NCBI GenBank assembly: GCA_000469685.2
Contig: LS997562.1
Span: 33,935,715 to 33,999,714, forward strand
Origin: Haemonchus contortus
Taxonomy: Eukaryota; Nematoda; Chromadorea; Rhabditida; Trichostrongylidae
Direction: 5' to 3'
DNA length: 64,000 nt
The stretch's first letter is position 1, and each line of letters starts with the position of its first letter. The notes under the pieces are model-generated. The model was not told where the DNA came from. It ran no database searches and worked only from the letters and a program-made list of their open reading frames with translations. The position numbers were made by a program, and so were the translations under genes. Shown piece after piece: positions 1 through 13,562 of this stretch.

Positions 1-1623
1 CCCATTGTCCTTATCCAGATCAGGCTTGACAATGCCTTCCTGGACAGCTGCTTGGCGCTCATCACCCTGCTCGGTATTTAACACCAGCACTGGTTGTTTT
101 CCCATTTGTACTCCGTTGGTGGCATATCCCATAATACTTTATTGTAATAACCTTTGGAAGAAAGAGGTGGAAGAAATGCACGATGGCAATGATTCTCCAT
201 TATGGCTCTTTTAAGCCATACGCCCAGTTCTGTATTATGCTTAAAATTTCAAAACATCTGGTTAAGAGCAGCACACGAAACAGTTTGGTAGCTCAGGGAC
301 CTCTTCGTACCGGTCACGATCAGCGGAAAAAAACAGTCAATATCAGCTACTACCAAAAGAACTTCTAGAAGAGCACATCCGCTCCGAAGTTGCTCACAGG
401 CGGAACTAAAATTGCCCACACCGGAAACAAGTGGGTGGTCTGGATTGAGTTATCGCCTTATTTCAACCAACCTTGCAGTGTAGACGTCAATAACGAGCTC
501 CTGATACCTAATTACACACTTCGCAGAAGATTTTCGATGACGATGACGTCATATGTCTATCAGAAGAACTTCGGTGACGATGATGTCATACTTTCCTACC
601 ACAGCGTATTTTGTAAACAACTTTGTTGTGAACCATATTCTAGAATGGGAGATATGCACCTTCAAGTAACCTAATGCTTCAGTACTGACGTCTACAGCGA
701 ACTAAATACCTTTTGAGCACCAGAAATGCTATCTATTTATTAGTGGGTTCGGATACTATCTACCGGAAATTCCTCAGATTTTTCTCGATTTTTTGGAAGT
801 TTCTATATCACTGCTCTACGCACTCGCATGCATCAGATATTTCAGTCGGTGGACTAGAACAAGGCTCATTCGGATCGGTTTTTGAGAACTGACTCAGTTG
901 AGCACAGAACCGATCAGAAGAAGCTCAGCTGTCAATTACCTAACTAACTTTCCATAGGCTTCAGAAGTGGGGTGGTAGGATACGATCTCGAATACGTACG
1001 TAGGTGTCGAAGGTGGAGAGATTATTCAGCTTCCTTACAGTCAAATAGGAAAGGAAATGGGAGACGGGCATGTTAAGTGCATTCAAGTTGGCTGAGTTCT
1101 TGTATAGTAGTTTCATAGAAACTTCCAGAACACACCAAAAAAAAATGACTGATAGGAAATTTCGGCAGTAACTTCTGTACAAGCTAGTATTTTACTCCTA
1201 TGATTACAACGATTTCCATTCCGAACTCGAAATCTTCAAAAAGGCGCAAGTAAAAGCGTCATTACAAGTTTCTCCTTTGAGGTGTAAAAGCTGGCTTCCA
1301 TGGGGTGGTGCTTTCCAGATGAAAACAGGAGATATCATACTATTACTAAGGAAAAAAGTAATTAGAAAGTCCACGATACTTCTGTCACCCTATCTCTCAC
1401 AGAGCTTATAAAGTACAAGTGACCTCTCCACATTCTATAAAACTGCAGCCGATTTTCCATTATGGGACGTTGTTGGCACCAAAAAAGGATCTTTTGACCA
1501 GTGAGGTACAACAGTAACATCCACCCCAAATTCTTTGATGAATAGAGGAGATGACCTTATCCTGAAAGAGCTAAGCAACTACCCCCTACAGCGCTACTAT
1601 TTATTGGCAATCATTTAGCCTCA
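1..1623. other. No recognisable gene
   Basis: Open frames are short (at most 94 codons) and match no family I know. I see no chain of exons with plausible splice sites, and no element ends. Confidence 0.5.
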
Positions 1624-1896
1624 GGCGGAGGTGGTCTAGCACCAAATGGCGCACTATCACGCTTACGCTCGGTCCGGGTTGTTGTACTTTATGATGAGAT
1701 CTGCCTAAGCAAACCGAACTTTCCATCCTTCCGGGGTCGATTAGTTGGTACCGGAATCATTTGGAAGGATAGAAACGCTGATTTGTACATCAGCTGACCA
1801 CGACAAGTCATTGTATGGGCTACATACGCATTCAACGTCACCAAAATTCTAAATTGAAACCGAATGCGTGGCGCACCCCCAAACGATGTTGATTCG
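1624..1896 (+). repeat. tRNA-derived SINE copy, plus orientation, decayed
   Basis: It begins with GGCGGAGGTGG, the tRNA-like head seen in the better copies at 15319-15599 and 29986-30269, and then follows the same body in order: the 'gcgcactatcac' segment, a damaged B box, the 'ccttccggggtcg' segment and the 'gtcattgtatgggc' segment. It ends near the 'gcgcaccccc' tail segment. Polymerase III internal promoters (A and B boxes) are what define such SINEs; the B box is damaged in this copy. Confidence 0.65.
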
Positions 1897-2474
1897 AAAA
1901 TTTGAACTTTAGTCTTCAATTTGCTTTAGCATGACAACGACAATATTTGATTGTAACTTCTCTGCAAAATTGCGATTTCTCGAAGATACATCCGCAAAAG
2001 GTACATTCGAGGAATGGCGACTTGTTTTGTAAGGACATGATTGTTACGTAGGCCACCCACGAAGAGTTGGTTACTTGATTTATGGAGTTCATTTAGATAA
2101 ATGCATTTGATTTATGGTTTTCTTTCAATTCGTCATAGAGAAGAAATACGTCATAGGGAATTACCAATGTGATACTGGTAAGGCTACAATTGAGCCTAGC
2201 AACTGAAAGCTCTCAAGGAAATCTAAAGTTCATCAAATCAAAAAGCACTTGGGTACCACGATATTATCGGAAACGGTAGGTGGTACCTCGATAATATTAT
2301 TGGATACGGTAGGTACGAGACATCCATATTGAGATCTAGCAGGTATCCAACGTATCAAATAAGGAAATACTTTTTATTTCTCAATGCTACATCGGTCCCC
2401 TTGCAAGGGGATGCTTCTGAGATGACAGAGCAAAACTCCAGCTCTTCTCATTCACATCTTGTCACAAAGTTTCA
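1897..2474. other. No gene; short direct repeat
   Basis: Noncoding. Around 2264-2330 a short segment is repeated: ggtacc-(c/t)-cgataatat followed by gg(a/t)(a/t)acggtagg occurs twice in diverged form. Nothing else is recognised. Confidence 0.4.
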
Positions 2475-2670
2475 TGCACGGATGCATCGCAGTCACAAGC
2501 ACATCTAAATGCTCACAACTCTGATATAACTCCCAGACGATTCTGATACCAACTAACCGACCCCGGAGGGATGGAAGGCTTGGTTGCCCTAGGCCGATAT
2601 CGATCTGGGATTCGAACCAGTGATCGTGCGTGTGTGATAATGCGCCACTTCCCACTACACCACCTCTGCC
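2475..2670 (-). repeat. tRNA-derived SINE copy, minus orientation
   Basis: It shares with the other copies the 'ggagggatggaaggcttggt' segment, the reverse-complement B box region (gattcgaacc) and the terminal 'ccactacaccacctctgcc', which is the reverse complement of the tRNA-like head. The tail side (2475-2530) is diverged. Confidence 0.7.
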
Positions 2671-3747
2671 AACTGATATTATATAAAGTTTAAAGATTAA
2701 GTCGATCAGGGATCGTATTTGGGTAGCTCTCATCCTCTAAAAAATCGCTATAGACCTCGAATTTGTGTCCTTGTTTCTCTTGGAGCCTGAAATGGCGATG
2801 ATGCAGATGAGGGTTTTTTTTTCATGACCCTGTATGTAGGGGGTTACCTTGATCCTAAAGTTCGCAGAAGGGGTTGAACATAATGCCATAATGTCGAGAA
2901 AGACATGGAACGGATCTGCACACGATTCACGCTGAACGTTTTTCATCTGCTCGAACCAATGAATACATGGTACCCCTTCCGGCTTCCTTCAGACACTCCA
3001 GAATGTGTTTCTTCTTCGATTCTTGATTCGACATCAGGCTCATGACTTTCAGTCTCCATACTAAACGGAGTGTACTTCGAAACAGTGGAAGCTCTTCGGT
3101 CCCTAACAAAAGCCCGTGTGATCCAGTCAATGAAGAATTAATGACTTCAGGTTTACAATTACAGCACATACAACTCCGCAAACTTACCACTGGATATCCG
3201 CATCAGGATACAATCCACTGTACAGGAAATATGCGATGTTATCGGGCTATCCCACTAAGCTGTTTTCATCTAGGGCGATGTATTCACCCTTAACTTCATT
3301 GAAAGTCTCAAGGAGAGACTTGATGTTGTGGCATAAGTGATCGTTCCAAGAAGAGTATTCATGTGTCCCACGATAGACTTATTTATGACGTTTGTTGTTG
3401 ACCACGTCCATATGCCAAATCCAATCGAAATCCTTGTAGAAATCCTCGGAATGAGAAGATATCCTGACTATATGGGAAGTAGTGATTGCTGGGAAATGTT
3501 TGAAAAATTTCCCATGTGAACGTTTCTGAATGCCTCACGTGAAGTAATATACATAAACAGCGCTGGTTGGACTGTTCCGGAATTGTTCATTTTGAAGTTC
3601 CATTCTTCACTCGCTTTCCGCATCAGAAGTGCGAGAATCTAATAAAGCATATCCTCTTGGATGTGGGATCAGAGAAACGGTTTTAATTAGTCTCACTCAG
3701 ACAGATCTTTCGAGGATTTTACTCCAATTATGAACGGCTGTCTTAAA
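2671..3747. other. No recognisable gene
   Basis: Open frames occur on both strands (for example 87 codons at 2927-3190 minus and 60 codons at 3337-3519 plus), but none shows a family motif or a splice-linked partner. An old element remnant is possible. I could not identify one. Confidence 0.4.
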
Positions 3748-4033
3748 GGCGGAGATGGTGAAGTTGTAGGTGGGGCATTTCACGAAGGCATGGTCACGGC
3801 TAGGAATCCCTGACCGATATCCTCCTAAGTCATCCATGCCTCCCCTTTCTCCAGGGTCGGTCAGTCAGTCGGTAACAGGCTCGTCTGGGAGGATATAGGC
3901 ACTGAATGAATGTACATCGGCTGGCAAGCGCAAGTCACTGTATAGGCAACACATATTTAACAAGTTACTACGATTCTGAATGGAAGTTAATGCGGTGGCG
4001 CATCCCTCAGACGGAACTGATTAGCGACCAACA
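3748..4033 (+). repeat. tRNA-derived SINE copy, plus orientation, decayed
   Basis: It starts with ggcggagatgg (tRNA-like head), continues through 'catggtcacgg', then 'ctgggaggatataggcactg' and 'acgattctgaatggaagt', and ends at the conserved tail 'ccctcagacgg...ctgatta'. The order matches the consensus of the other copies. Confidence 0.65.
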
Positions 4034-7000
4034 TCCAAGACCTTTGTCCCAAAGCGTTGATGGAAAACAGGGTGCAGTACCCGAGGTTACCGTTGAAATA
4101 TAGTGTAACTGGAAATTACAGCGGATAAGTAGAGCAAAAGAAAAGCCGGCTGGAGTGTTTGCATACGACAGAGTGATACATCAAAAGATAACAGCTTGGT
4201 GCCTGTTGGTATGGTTTCTCATTGGTCCTGCTTCTACACTAAAATGGGACGTTACGATCAAGAAGGCTTTGAAGGTAGCTTGTATGCGATAGTAACTGCA
4301 GTGAATTTCCACGAGCTGAAAGTATACGCACGCCGCACATATATGTCTTTCTGGTTATCTCGAAAGGTAGCCACTGGGTCGGCACTTTTGCCCTATAGAC
4401 CTGCAGCCTCTAACGTTCAACTTCCGGCTGTTCGTGACTAGTAATAGAAGCATTTCCAATGGTTCATTGTAGTAAGGCGACCGAGCAGGCCGGGACGGGC
4501 TAGAGAAGAGGGGGTCGGTCAACTTATGTAGCTCTAGAGGTGAGAGGTGTTACTGAGCCTACAAAACCGCAGCTTTTCGAGCTTGGTGTTCAGCTTGTTC
4601 TCTTATCATGACTCCAGGTATTAGTAGAGATCCACACAACATTTTTCATCAAGGAGAAAGTGTTTCAATCGACAAGCATTGGAGCCACGTGGTAAAAATC
4701 ATGTGTTGGTATAATAGCCGCTTCAGATGTAGCTCTTCCGAGATTCATGGTTGTAGAAGTTATCAGAGGAGCGTGGATAGTGCGATAAGGAGGGGAGGAT
4801 GAGATCGAGCTCGAGAAATCATGAGGCCTAAGGTGCAGCACCATAATTTTCGAATCCGAACGTTTCATGAGCATTTTCACGATTACGAGCTTCAGACGTC
4901 CACTTCAAAGTACCTTTCAATTATATTTATCCCATTAGTAGCACCCTGAAAAGTTCTTCTCTTTAATTTTGTTTTTCGCGGCTGCTCGTCATGAAGTGAT
5001 AAGCAAGCCAACAGTTGAGGGACGAATGTGATTCATTGAGGTGATGAGGTTGAAGGCGCAGCTGGCGATCGTTCAAGTTGATATCCACCCACTCACTCAT
5101 CTGAATGAAGCAGATCGAACGAGATCTGGAGTGGTAAAAGTACTAGAGAGAAAAAATTCCGATCTTCTAATAAATATATAAGACAATCGTTGTTGAGGGA
5201 AATGTTTTCTGATGAAAAAACTTTCGATTACAAATCTAAATGTAAAAAAAAAATCTAAACACTCCAAAAAACGCTGGAGTAGTTTGAGAGAGTTTTGGTG
5301 TGATGGCTATGGCAAGTAATAGCAGATAATAGATACCTCCATAAAAAAAAACAGGAAAATGTATCGCTCCCCTCACAGCAAAAAATTTTTTATTTGTGGG
5401 AGGAGGGGACGTGGGAAAAGCAATCAGCTGTTTGACCCTGGAAGGAGTCTTGAAATTTGTAAAATCCTCATTACTGCAACGAAGTGTCACCAGTAGGAAA
5501 AAGTACCGTGATACTTAGCATTAACGATTCTCCACAAAGAGTGTCAATTGCTCAGATCGGGCGAAATTACTGTGGTCGGTATGTGGTGCCAGCAAGATGT
5601 TATAGTGTATCTGTTATATAGCTCTTGTAATAATCTATTTACTGTACGAGAGACTTTCTGGTAGTGGAGTAGCCCTAATCCTTTGTACTTTACGTGCCGA
5701 CGAAAAAAGAATTGGAAAAAGCTGTGTTTTTTCTAGTTCGGATCGTACTCGAACTTGAGGGGCCCTGCCGAGAAGAAAGGAGACGCCGACTGATCGGGAA
5801 CTTCCCCAGATACTTCTCGGTGCTTCTTCCAAAACGTTGGTTGAGGCTTTTCAAAAGCAAGATCTTCGCTTTCATTGGGTTATTGAAGCGCTAGATTTAC
5901 TTACTGTAGATGATATGTGGTATTTACCAAGCGGATATATGTGAGTTTTCGCTATGTACGAGATGATATATAGGGTCTTTGCATCGCCGCTCGATTCAGA
6001 ATCATGGTACTTCCAACCAATCTACGAGATGTAGAAGATGGTTTCACGAATCACTTAATTATAAGAGCTTCACTTCCATTTAGTAAGCAGAACAGGTCCC
6101 TTGTGCTATGTGATACTACACCATCGATTGCTTTTCAGAGAAATTGCTTTTCATAGGGATCATTTAAAGCTCATCATCGAGCCCACCAACGTACACTACC
6201 ATTCCGAACTGTGTAAAACCACATGATCGAAGAGGCCAAAGACCGTCTTCATTTCGAGGCGAAGAACTCTTTCAACAAGTCCATATCCAATTGTGAAGGG
6301 TGTTGAAAAGCAAACATTATATTAGCTGAGAGATTCGTCATTTGAATTTGGAAATTGAGCCGTGAACAAGGTTCAAGGCAAGCCTGTGGTTTGATGATCA
6401 CTTCGATCGGACTCCTTTGCACCCTTTCACATCCTTCCCCGGAAAACCTATATTTTGTTGTAACAAGGAGAGCTAGTCTGGGAGCAATCGTCATAAAAAG
6501 TGTGTTCGCATCTCTAAATGACTGATAACTCCATTGAAATCGAGACATCTAACAATTTCATTTATTTTATATGTCCATAAAGCAGACTTCAGCAACAAAA
6601 GAAGGTTGTGACATTACTAAAAATATCGAATTATGTTTAGAACTCCGATTTCTATATGTTACATGAAAAATCGCAGCAGTTAATGGGGAAAAAAGTTAAC
6701 GCGTCTTCCTCACCTGACCACATGGTTAGCTTTCATTCCGTCACCATCGAGGTGAGAACCTATAAATCAGAGGTGGGAAGAAAAAAAATTGGGACGTTGG
6801 TATTTCTGAACCTTAAATTGCCGGAATTTTTCTCATTGGAAGGTTGCTGAAGAAAAAATAATTGAGATGGACAGTGTGATCAGTCTAACTTCTCTGACGG
6901 ACCTTACTGATTCTCTCCCAAGTATGAACTTTGACTATCATACTTTTTCTCTTCAGTACTATGCAATGCTGTATAAACTCAACTCAAAGAGAACCAGTAG

Positions 7001-7390
7001 GACTCAAAATTCGATATGCTTGACTCTTTGTTCACTTTCAGAGCTTTTCTTCATGTCCTTGATCGCTTAATCCCTTGATTCAGATTGACCTTTCCCTGTT
7101 GCTTCATTGACTTTTATTTTCTTGAAGTTGTATTGTTTTCGTGCTAATATCTGCTATCGAGCAGCTGCTGTGACGATTTGAATGTAGCTAATGTGAAAAT
7201 ATTGTGGAAACACCGCTGCATAACTGACGGAAGACGCCCTTCGGTATGACTCAGAGCTCTCGAAACTTGTGGAGGCGTTGTGAACGGTGATAGAGAGTGG
7301 AGAAGAGAGACGAGGAAACAGCGCGATGCGGAGGATCCGCTTTATTGCCGAGTTTTCGTTAGAGATCAATGCAAACGGATCGAGTGAGGT
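4034..7390. other. No recognisable gene
   Basis: AT-rich noncoding sequence with short open frames only (at most 99 codons, at 6249-6548 minus). No domain motif and no exon chain were seen. The last few hundred bases precede the calponin-like gene and may hold part of its promoter. Confidence 0.45.
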
Positions 7391-7399
7391 TCGGAGTAT

Positions 7400-7417
7400 G
7401 GGGCGGGGAGGGAGGGG
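7400..7417 (+). promoter_or_regulatory. G-rich tract with four G runs upstream of the calponin-like gene
   Basis: The tract has runs of 4, 4, 3 and 4 guanines separated by single bases, which fits the canonical four-run G-quadruplex pattern. It lies about 120 bp before the proposed start codon at 7540 inside a longer purine-rich stretch (about 7398-7500). A promoter or 5' leader role is inferred from position only. Confidence 0.4.
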
Positions 7418-7539
7418 AGTTGGTAGAGGAGATGGCGGTTGTGTATTTGCAATGGAGAAGAAGTGGTAGAGGAGGAGACAGATAGGTGGAGACGGGGCGG
7501 CGAAAATCGTCCACTTGACTAAGTCGCTCAGTTCCGATC

Positions 7540-10500
7540 ATGGCTACCACACAGAATGCCGCAGGTAATGGTAAGTTCTGCCCCAAATTTTTTTATTCCT
7601 TTGGCCTACAGCTGTTTAAGATTGATTGTCCTTGCATTTATGTGCTTCAAGTAGACGCTAATGGCTGTTCATGAACGGTGTGAAGATGCCTGCTCATCTT
7701 GTTTTAAGACTCCTGTTAAGCTTTCTGCTTAAATTTCCCCCTCAAACTCACTATATTATTTTTTTGCTGAAAATTTTTTCGTGGACATCAACATCATAAA
7801 TCACACTAAGCTCAAAAAAGTGCTCCCCCACCGATGTCATGTATCATGCTTCACTGATAAGAAGATATTCACTCGTGATTCCTCCTCGGAAAAGAAATTT
7901 GAAGCAATAAAGAGAGGCAGTGAAGCTGTAAGCATCACGGTGAAGCTTGTTGAACTCCCTCAAGTTCACCTAGCCTAGTTTCATGAGGATCAGTAGGAGG
8001 TGGAGGTGGGGTAAGAACACGGCTATTATGAGTGCTGATGAGTAGTCCAACCACTTTGTTTCAAAACCGTCACTTGTAGGGCAAGCCAATACTGGAGGTA
8101 ATAGTTGTATTCAAGTTGAAGCATAGTATAGGAAAAGGTTAGGCTGTCTAGGGCCCGGCCCGTGCAAATGATGTAAATCTCCTTGTCACAGACTCATGGA
8201 CTTACACAATGGCTATGTCCATCCTGGTCACGACATGACTTTGATCGATTTCAGAAGGTGGTCTCAAAATCGCTGCCGTCAACGTTCCTAGTACTGATCA
8301 GAATGAAAGACGAACCAGAGACGGTAAGAGATACCTGTATAACTTTGTTGCATGACCTTCCACTTACTCAGGCTTTCATTCTTTCAACTTTTTCATTTTT
8401 CTAATATAAAGCGAGTTGTTCCAATCTGAGTTCACATGACGGCTGACTAGCGTCATGCGAACTCTGAACTTTTGGGCCAGTGCTGAGCTTGACGATATGA
8501 ACATTCCCTTTTTCCTCGTGGCATCATAGAGCACTCTAAAATATCAGCAGCTATTTCTATTGCATTTGTTTTCGATGATTAATCCCTTCGGAATTCAGGA
8601 AAATGGACATTGCGTCAGTTAAGACAGACCGACGCTATCGTCCCGTTGCAGAGCGGAACCAACCAATTCGATTCACAGAGGGTAAGTAGCTAAAGGATGT
8701 GTAGTTATGTAACTGTACATCTAAAAACTTCGAAGCTCCATACTTCCCTAGGTCCCAATGAAGGCACTTTCGGACCTCCCAGAGAATCATTTTGCCCTAC
8801 AATACGGTTTTCATGGCGAAATTGTATCCATAGGCACTATGCAGGCAGCGTTCTCCTCTGCTAAACGAAATCCCCCTACCTATGAAGTGCCGAAATAAAC
8901 GTGCACGGGATCATGCAAAAACTGCTGACTTTCATCTGGTTTACACCAGTCTCTACTTTATCTCTGCTGTCATTAATCAAGATGACGGAATAAGTATGAG
9001 AGGCCGCGATATATTTGCTCGTTAGTTTTTCTTGGAATTTAATGTGATCATGAATCTGTGTGAGGGATGTCTGTAGATTGAAAAGCTAGGGAACGATGAT
9101 GCAAGTGAAAATGAGGATTGATTCGAGCTCTACTACAACCTGCGTAGCTTTGCTGAAGTGGGAATGAGCTATGGTCACGTAGGACCTAGGCTGCGCTTAT
9201 TCTGTAGTTCTCCTCCGACGGCGTAGACGAAGTTCAGGGACTGATACAGTGATAGCAGTGGTTCAAGGCATTGTGAGGGCGTAGGACATTATAATCCTAG
9301 TACAGCACATAGGACAGTGTTAAAGGGAGATCCTATTCCTCGCTCATTGAGCTGAACTCTCAATTCCTTCTAGGACTCTCTACTCGCCATTGGGTAAGAG
9401 AAAGAACAATGGTAGATGAGAGCTGAGTGATGGAGTTTGCTCGGCGAGGGTCACAGATACTGGTGTTGAGCTTATCGCTGATAGAGCACACCTTTGACGA
9501 AATTTTTGAAGTCCCAGAACAGGTTCCAGAGACTAGGGTTCTAGCTTAGCACGTGGGTAAGGCGATGTAGAATGGTGAAGGGCTCTGTCTGAATTACCTC
9601 CGACGTACTGAGCAGGGTTTCCAAAAAGCCTCGATCCATACTCGTCATTACTGCTTCGCTCGAATCTCCCAACTTTTCCTAGTTGCCGCGGATACGAATG
9701 CCGATAAGTCGATGGTATCCGGAATGTCATTTTATTCGTTATACCACTACCACTCTGACAGATCCGACAGTCCGGTAGCCTATGTATCTATCTGAGCTTC
9801 TTACGCAATTCATTCGTGCAAACAGGCTTCAAGCTCGTCTCGGCTTTCACCCTAGGTAAAGAACTCAAGTGTAGTTATTCCAAGCCTTGTCTTCAGGTTA
9901 ATCCTGTCTGGTAGTGACAGCAGTTGAGGAAGTGCGGTTGTTCGATAAGTAGTCTTTTTTCCAATCACTTCTACATACACTTGATAATGCCGTGTACAAA
10001 CAGTAGTGGTGTAGGCATGCCGAAAGTTATTGATGTCGCTTTGCCTTTTCATCAGAGGCTTGTGTGAAATGCATGATGACCGCCTGGACGTTCGCTCACT
10101 ACCGAATGGGGTTGAGTGGAATGCTACTTTCACACGGAGATTGAAAAAAGAGGAGCAAAAATTGATAGCTTAAAAAGGGCTGGATGCAAACCCTGAAACG
10201 AGCACCGCTCCGCTTCCCTTCCAAAATCTTTCAACTTTTACTCGTGTTACCAAGTGTTGGGCTAATTCAGTAAGAATCAATAGTATTCAATGACCGGTAG
10301 CAGCAAGCATCTTAAGGACGCTTAGCTCCACGGGAGACGATCTGCAAAAATTAGTCGCTGATTTCGAAATTCACCATATGGCCTATCCAAAATAACCTCC
10401 TAGAGTCTTACGCGGATTCGACCGTCCTCCTTCCTGCCAATGGCCCCTATACAAGTCCCAAGGTTCCGTTTGGTAGTCTCATTGTCAGTCATCTTTTCCC

Positions 10501-13500
10501 TTTACAAAGCATGCCATTCATTAACTCTTTTTTCAAAAGCCCTAGTTACTCTTGATAAATCCGGTAATTTGGCTGATGGAAAAATGGTTATGCAACTCCA
10601 AAGATTTCTAAAACAATTCAAAAATTTCTGAACAATTTACTCTTGTTTCAGGAGGGAAGGTTTACGTACGATGCAACTTCGAATGGGGACCCAGTTAGAC
10701 GACAACCCCTCCCATTTCTAATTAACCTTACCATCAAGGAAATTTCGAAACTCAACGACTTTATTTGGGGATTCCATTCTGAAGTTTTAATTTCCGCATT
10801 CGTGAATAGTAATCTAAACTCTATCGATTTGTCTGGGTCCAAATTTTAAGTTTTATGGTAAGTAAACTACCACTCTCTGGTGAGACGGTGAGCGTCATGC
10901 AACTACGAAGAGTGTCTTCGAGAACGGGTTAAGCTGAGGCTATGGTATGGTGCTGCTAAGGTGTGGCACGTCCTGCTTTTAAACTGTCCCGATGCCTAGA
11001 AACTGCCATGACAATCTTATCCGGTCATTTGGTGTGAGGCTATTGAGTACGACACCTAAAGGGACCCCATCAATATTCAAAAAAAATTCAGAAATATTTT
11101 TTAGTTCATTTTGTGTTGTCCACGTTGTTGAGTTTGCAGTACAGTGTTGTGTATGTCTCAAGTGTGATTTTCGTGTAGGGTAAAACAGGCTTTGGAATGC
11201 CTCGAAACACCCAGACTGCAGTCGAATTCGCTGATGACGGAAAACGTTGGGCAATCGAACAACTGCGAGCCAGTGACGCCATCGTTCGGCTTCAATCCGG
11301 GACCAATCAATTCGAGAGTCAAAAGGTCAACAACTAACAATGTCTACTGTTCGTGTGCTTTTTCCCAAGTAACAGAGTGAGGGTGTGTTCCTATGTTGTA
11401 TCTCTGTGGATGTCTATGTTAGAAAGAAGTAAGGGATGAGAGGGGATGAAAGGGAGGGTGGAAAGGGGTGAAAGGAGATGATCGCAGGGGTGAAAGGAGA
11501 TGATCGCATAGTGGGAGCTTCTGTCGAAAAAGAGATCACTCGTATACTGCGAGCACTTGCTTTTAAAATCATCTACGGATTCACTCAAAACCCAGGACGG
11601 TTATGACAGCTAGGCAGAGTGCTCCCGAAAATGAAGAGTGAGGGTGTGGTTTGTTTCCTACCTGGAGTGGAGTGTGCAAAAAACTTCCGCCATGTACTAA
11701 CAGCCCAAAGAACAAATTACCGTTTTACTGCTCTGAATGTATCGTTCTTCCTGTCCACCTTCAACGAAGCCGCCTATTAGCATCGTTGAACGGAGTCACT
11801 TCTCTACCAGAGATTATTGGAATCGTTGTCATGATCAGGGTCATGTGGTATTAGAGTTGATTAGCTCAGCAAAAACAGAGTAAAGGTGAATTCACTTCGT
11901 CCTACAGAGTCCTCGAACGTGTGCTAGTGAGATCCTACTAATTCCAAGGTCACCGAGGTTCTGCCATGAGTTTAGGTCGATAGGTCTGTACTGGCGGTAT
12001 ACCCTCTGAAGGTACTGTCATTGTGCAACAGCTTTTTAACAAAGTAGTGATTGAGCAAATTCCACAGGCCTACTTTCTGCTTCTCCTTTTAATTGAAGAG
12101 GGCAGGCCAAGACTTCAAGACGCTATATCGAGTCCAACCGAGATTTATGTACATGGGGTCCTTCTAAGGCAACTCAGCATCGATCAGGTACCTTGACAGG
12201 TTACGGCTGATATGCCATTAAGAAGATGAAGGCAAGTGGGGTTCCGAAAGCGGCAGGAGTAAAGATCGTGGTGAAGGAGAACCACAAAGACGCGAACGAG
12301 TTCTAAACAAGACTAGGTCCTTTTCCTGTTATGCAATACTCGGTTAAAAATAAAAATTGGCTGAATATTATGGGGAAGGGGTGCTAGTCGAAAGCTGAGG
12401 TATGGAATACCCTCCCTTAGTAATATATAGCCCACCACCCTTCAAAATTAATTTTCAGTAAGGAAAATTGGAAATATTGTTTTTCACCGATATTGTTCCA
12501 ACCACTGTATCCACTTTTCCGAGTACTGTGAGCGGTAACTGTGAGTGACACACAGAGGGCTTTTTTTTTTCAAGTTAGCGAATCCCATCATTTCCGTGCC
12601 GCGGCCCGTTTCTTTCACGGCTGTGATGTTTGCTGAAACGCACACAATTCGGCTTGAGCACACAATCGGATCGTTGAGGATTGACGAAATCCTTTCGCTA
12701 TCTTATCGACCTCAATTGATCATCAAACATCTGTTGTTCCGAATCGATCGAGAGGGTTATCTGTGTGCAATTGTGAGGAGAGAGCTCCGCTGACGTTGTG
12801 GTTGTGCTCACTTCTACCCAGCTGATCCAATGGGCTAAGTGAGCCAAGAATTAGAAGCTTAGATTTAGCGGCGAATCGATTTGAACAAATCCTTTCACTT
12901 AATTCATGGGCCCAAGGGATGGCACCTACATAGGCTGAGGAGGCTCTTGAAGACGCATCAGGTTACTGCAGTCACAATGGACACGGTAACCCTTATGTAA
13001 GTCCAGACTTCTGAAATCAAATTTCTGGCGACAATAAGCTGTTTGGACCATCAGGCCCGATCGAAAAGATCTTGAAACTGGCAAGGAACACTGTACGATC
13101 GTAAAAATCCTCTGAAATTCCGGAAAAATGCTGGAAGAACCCCACTGAAGTCCGGAAGTGGCAAAAGGCGAAGGAGTATCTTCCCATCAAGGAACTATTG
13201 AAGTGTCCAAATGTAGCTGGTACTAGAAATAGATCCGCAGGAGCTGTGGTCCTTCGTTATTTCTGTCTAACATCCGAGACTTGTGCACTGGTCTCTTTTC
13301 TAAACAGTACTTCCTAGCTTCCTCATGATTGGTGTCCCAAACTCGACCTAGTCCTTCGTTGCTCCACCCTCATGAAAGATGATAACTGTCGATACAGTCA
13401 TAGAGTAAATTGTGTTTGTTTCAGGGAATGACAGGTTTTGGAATGCCACGTGACGTCAAGGGTAAACATCTGAAACGAATTTGGGAGCTAGAATTTCCTG

Positions 13501-13562
13501 AGGAAGCGATAGCCGACCAAAATCCCAATCAGAATTCGACCCCAGAGAATGCACACAACTGA
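7540..13562 (+). CDS. Calponin-like repeat protein without CH domain (4 exons, 132 aa)
   Basis: Exons: 7540-7570, 8599-8681, 11179-11325, 13425-13562 (399 bp, in frame throughout, stop TGA). Calponin-family repeats bind actin filaments and stabilise the contractile apparatus. The repeat core is visible twice: DAIVPLQSGTNQFDSQ leading into GKTGFGMPR, and DAIVRLQSGTNQFESQ leading into GMTGFGMPR, each repeat split by an intron at the same place. The C-terminus is GKHLKRIWELEFPEE followed by a polar tail. No calponin-homology domain is encoded, so the product is short, like the small nematode cpn proteins. The start follows a possible acceptor (gctcag, 8 nt upstream), which would fit trans-splicing. 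Exon 1 has two in-phase donors 6 nt apart (GTAATG and GTAAGT). The exon 3 donor GTCAAC is weak. The family is sure; the exact orthologue is not. Confidence 0.9.
8429..8466. other. Short hairpin in calponin-like intron 1
   Basis: GAGTTCACATGACG and CGTCATGCGAACTC form a 14-bp stem with one mismatch around a 9-10 base loop. Function unknown; it may be a remnant of a small inverted-repeat element. Confidence 0.45.
11465..11508 (+). repeat. Two perfect tandem copies of a 22-bp unit
   Basis: The unit ggggtgaaaggagatgatcg followed by ca occurs twice head to tail (11465-11486 and 11487-11508), in calponin-like intron 3. It lies in a G-rich, purine-rich stretch. Confidence 0.85.

Noticed and set aside
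5690..5894. Overlapping frames of 61-66 codons on both strands
   Set aside because: A chance open stretch in all directions, without any family motif.
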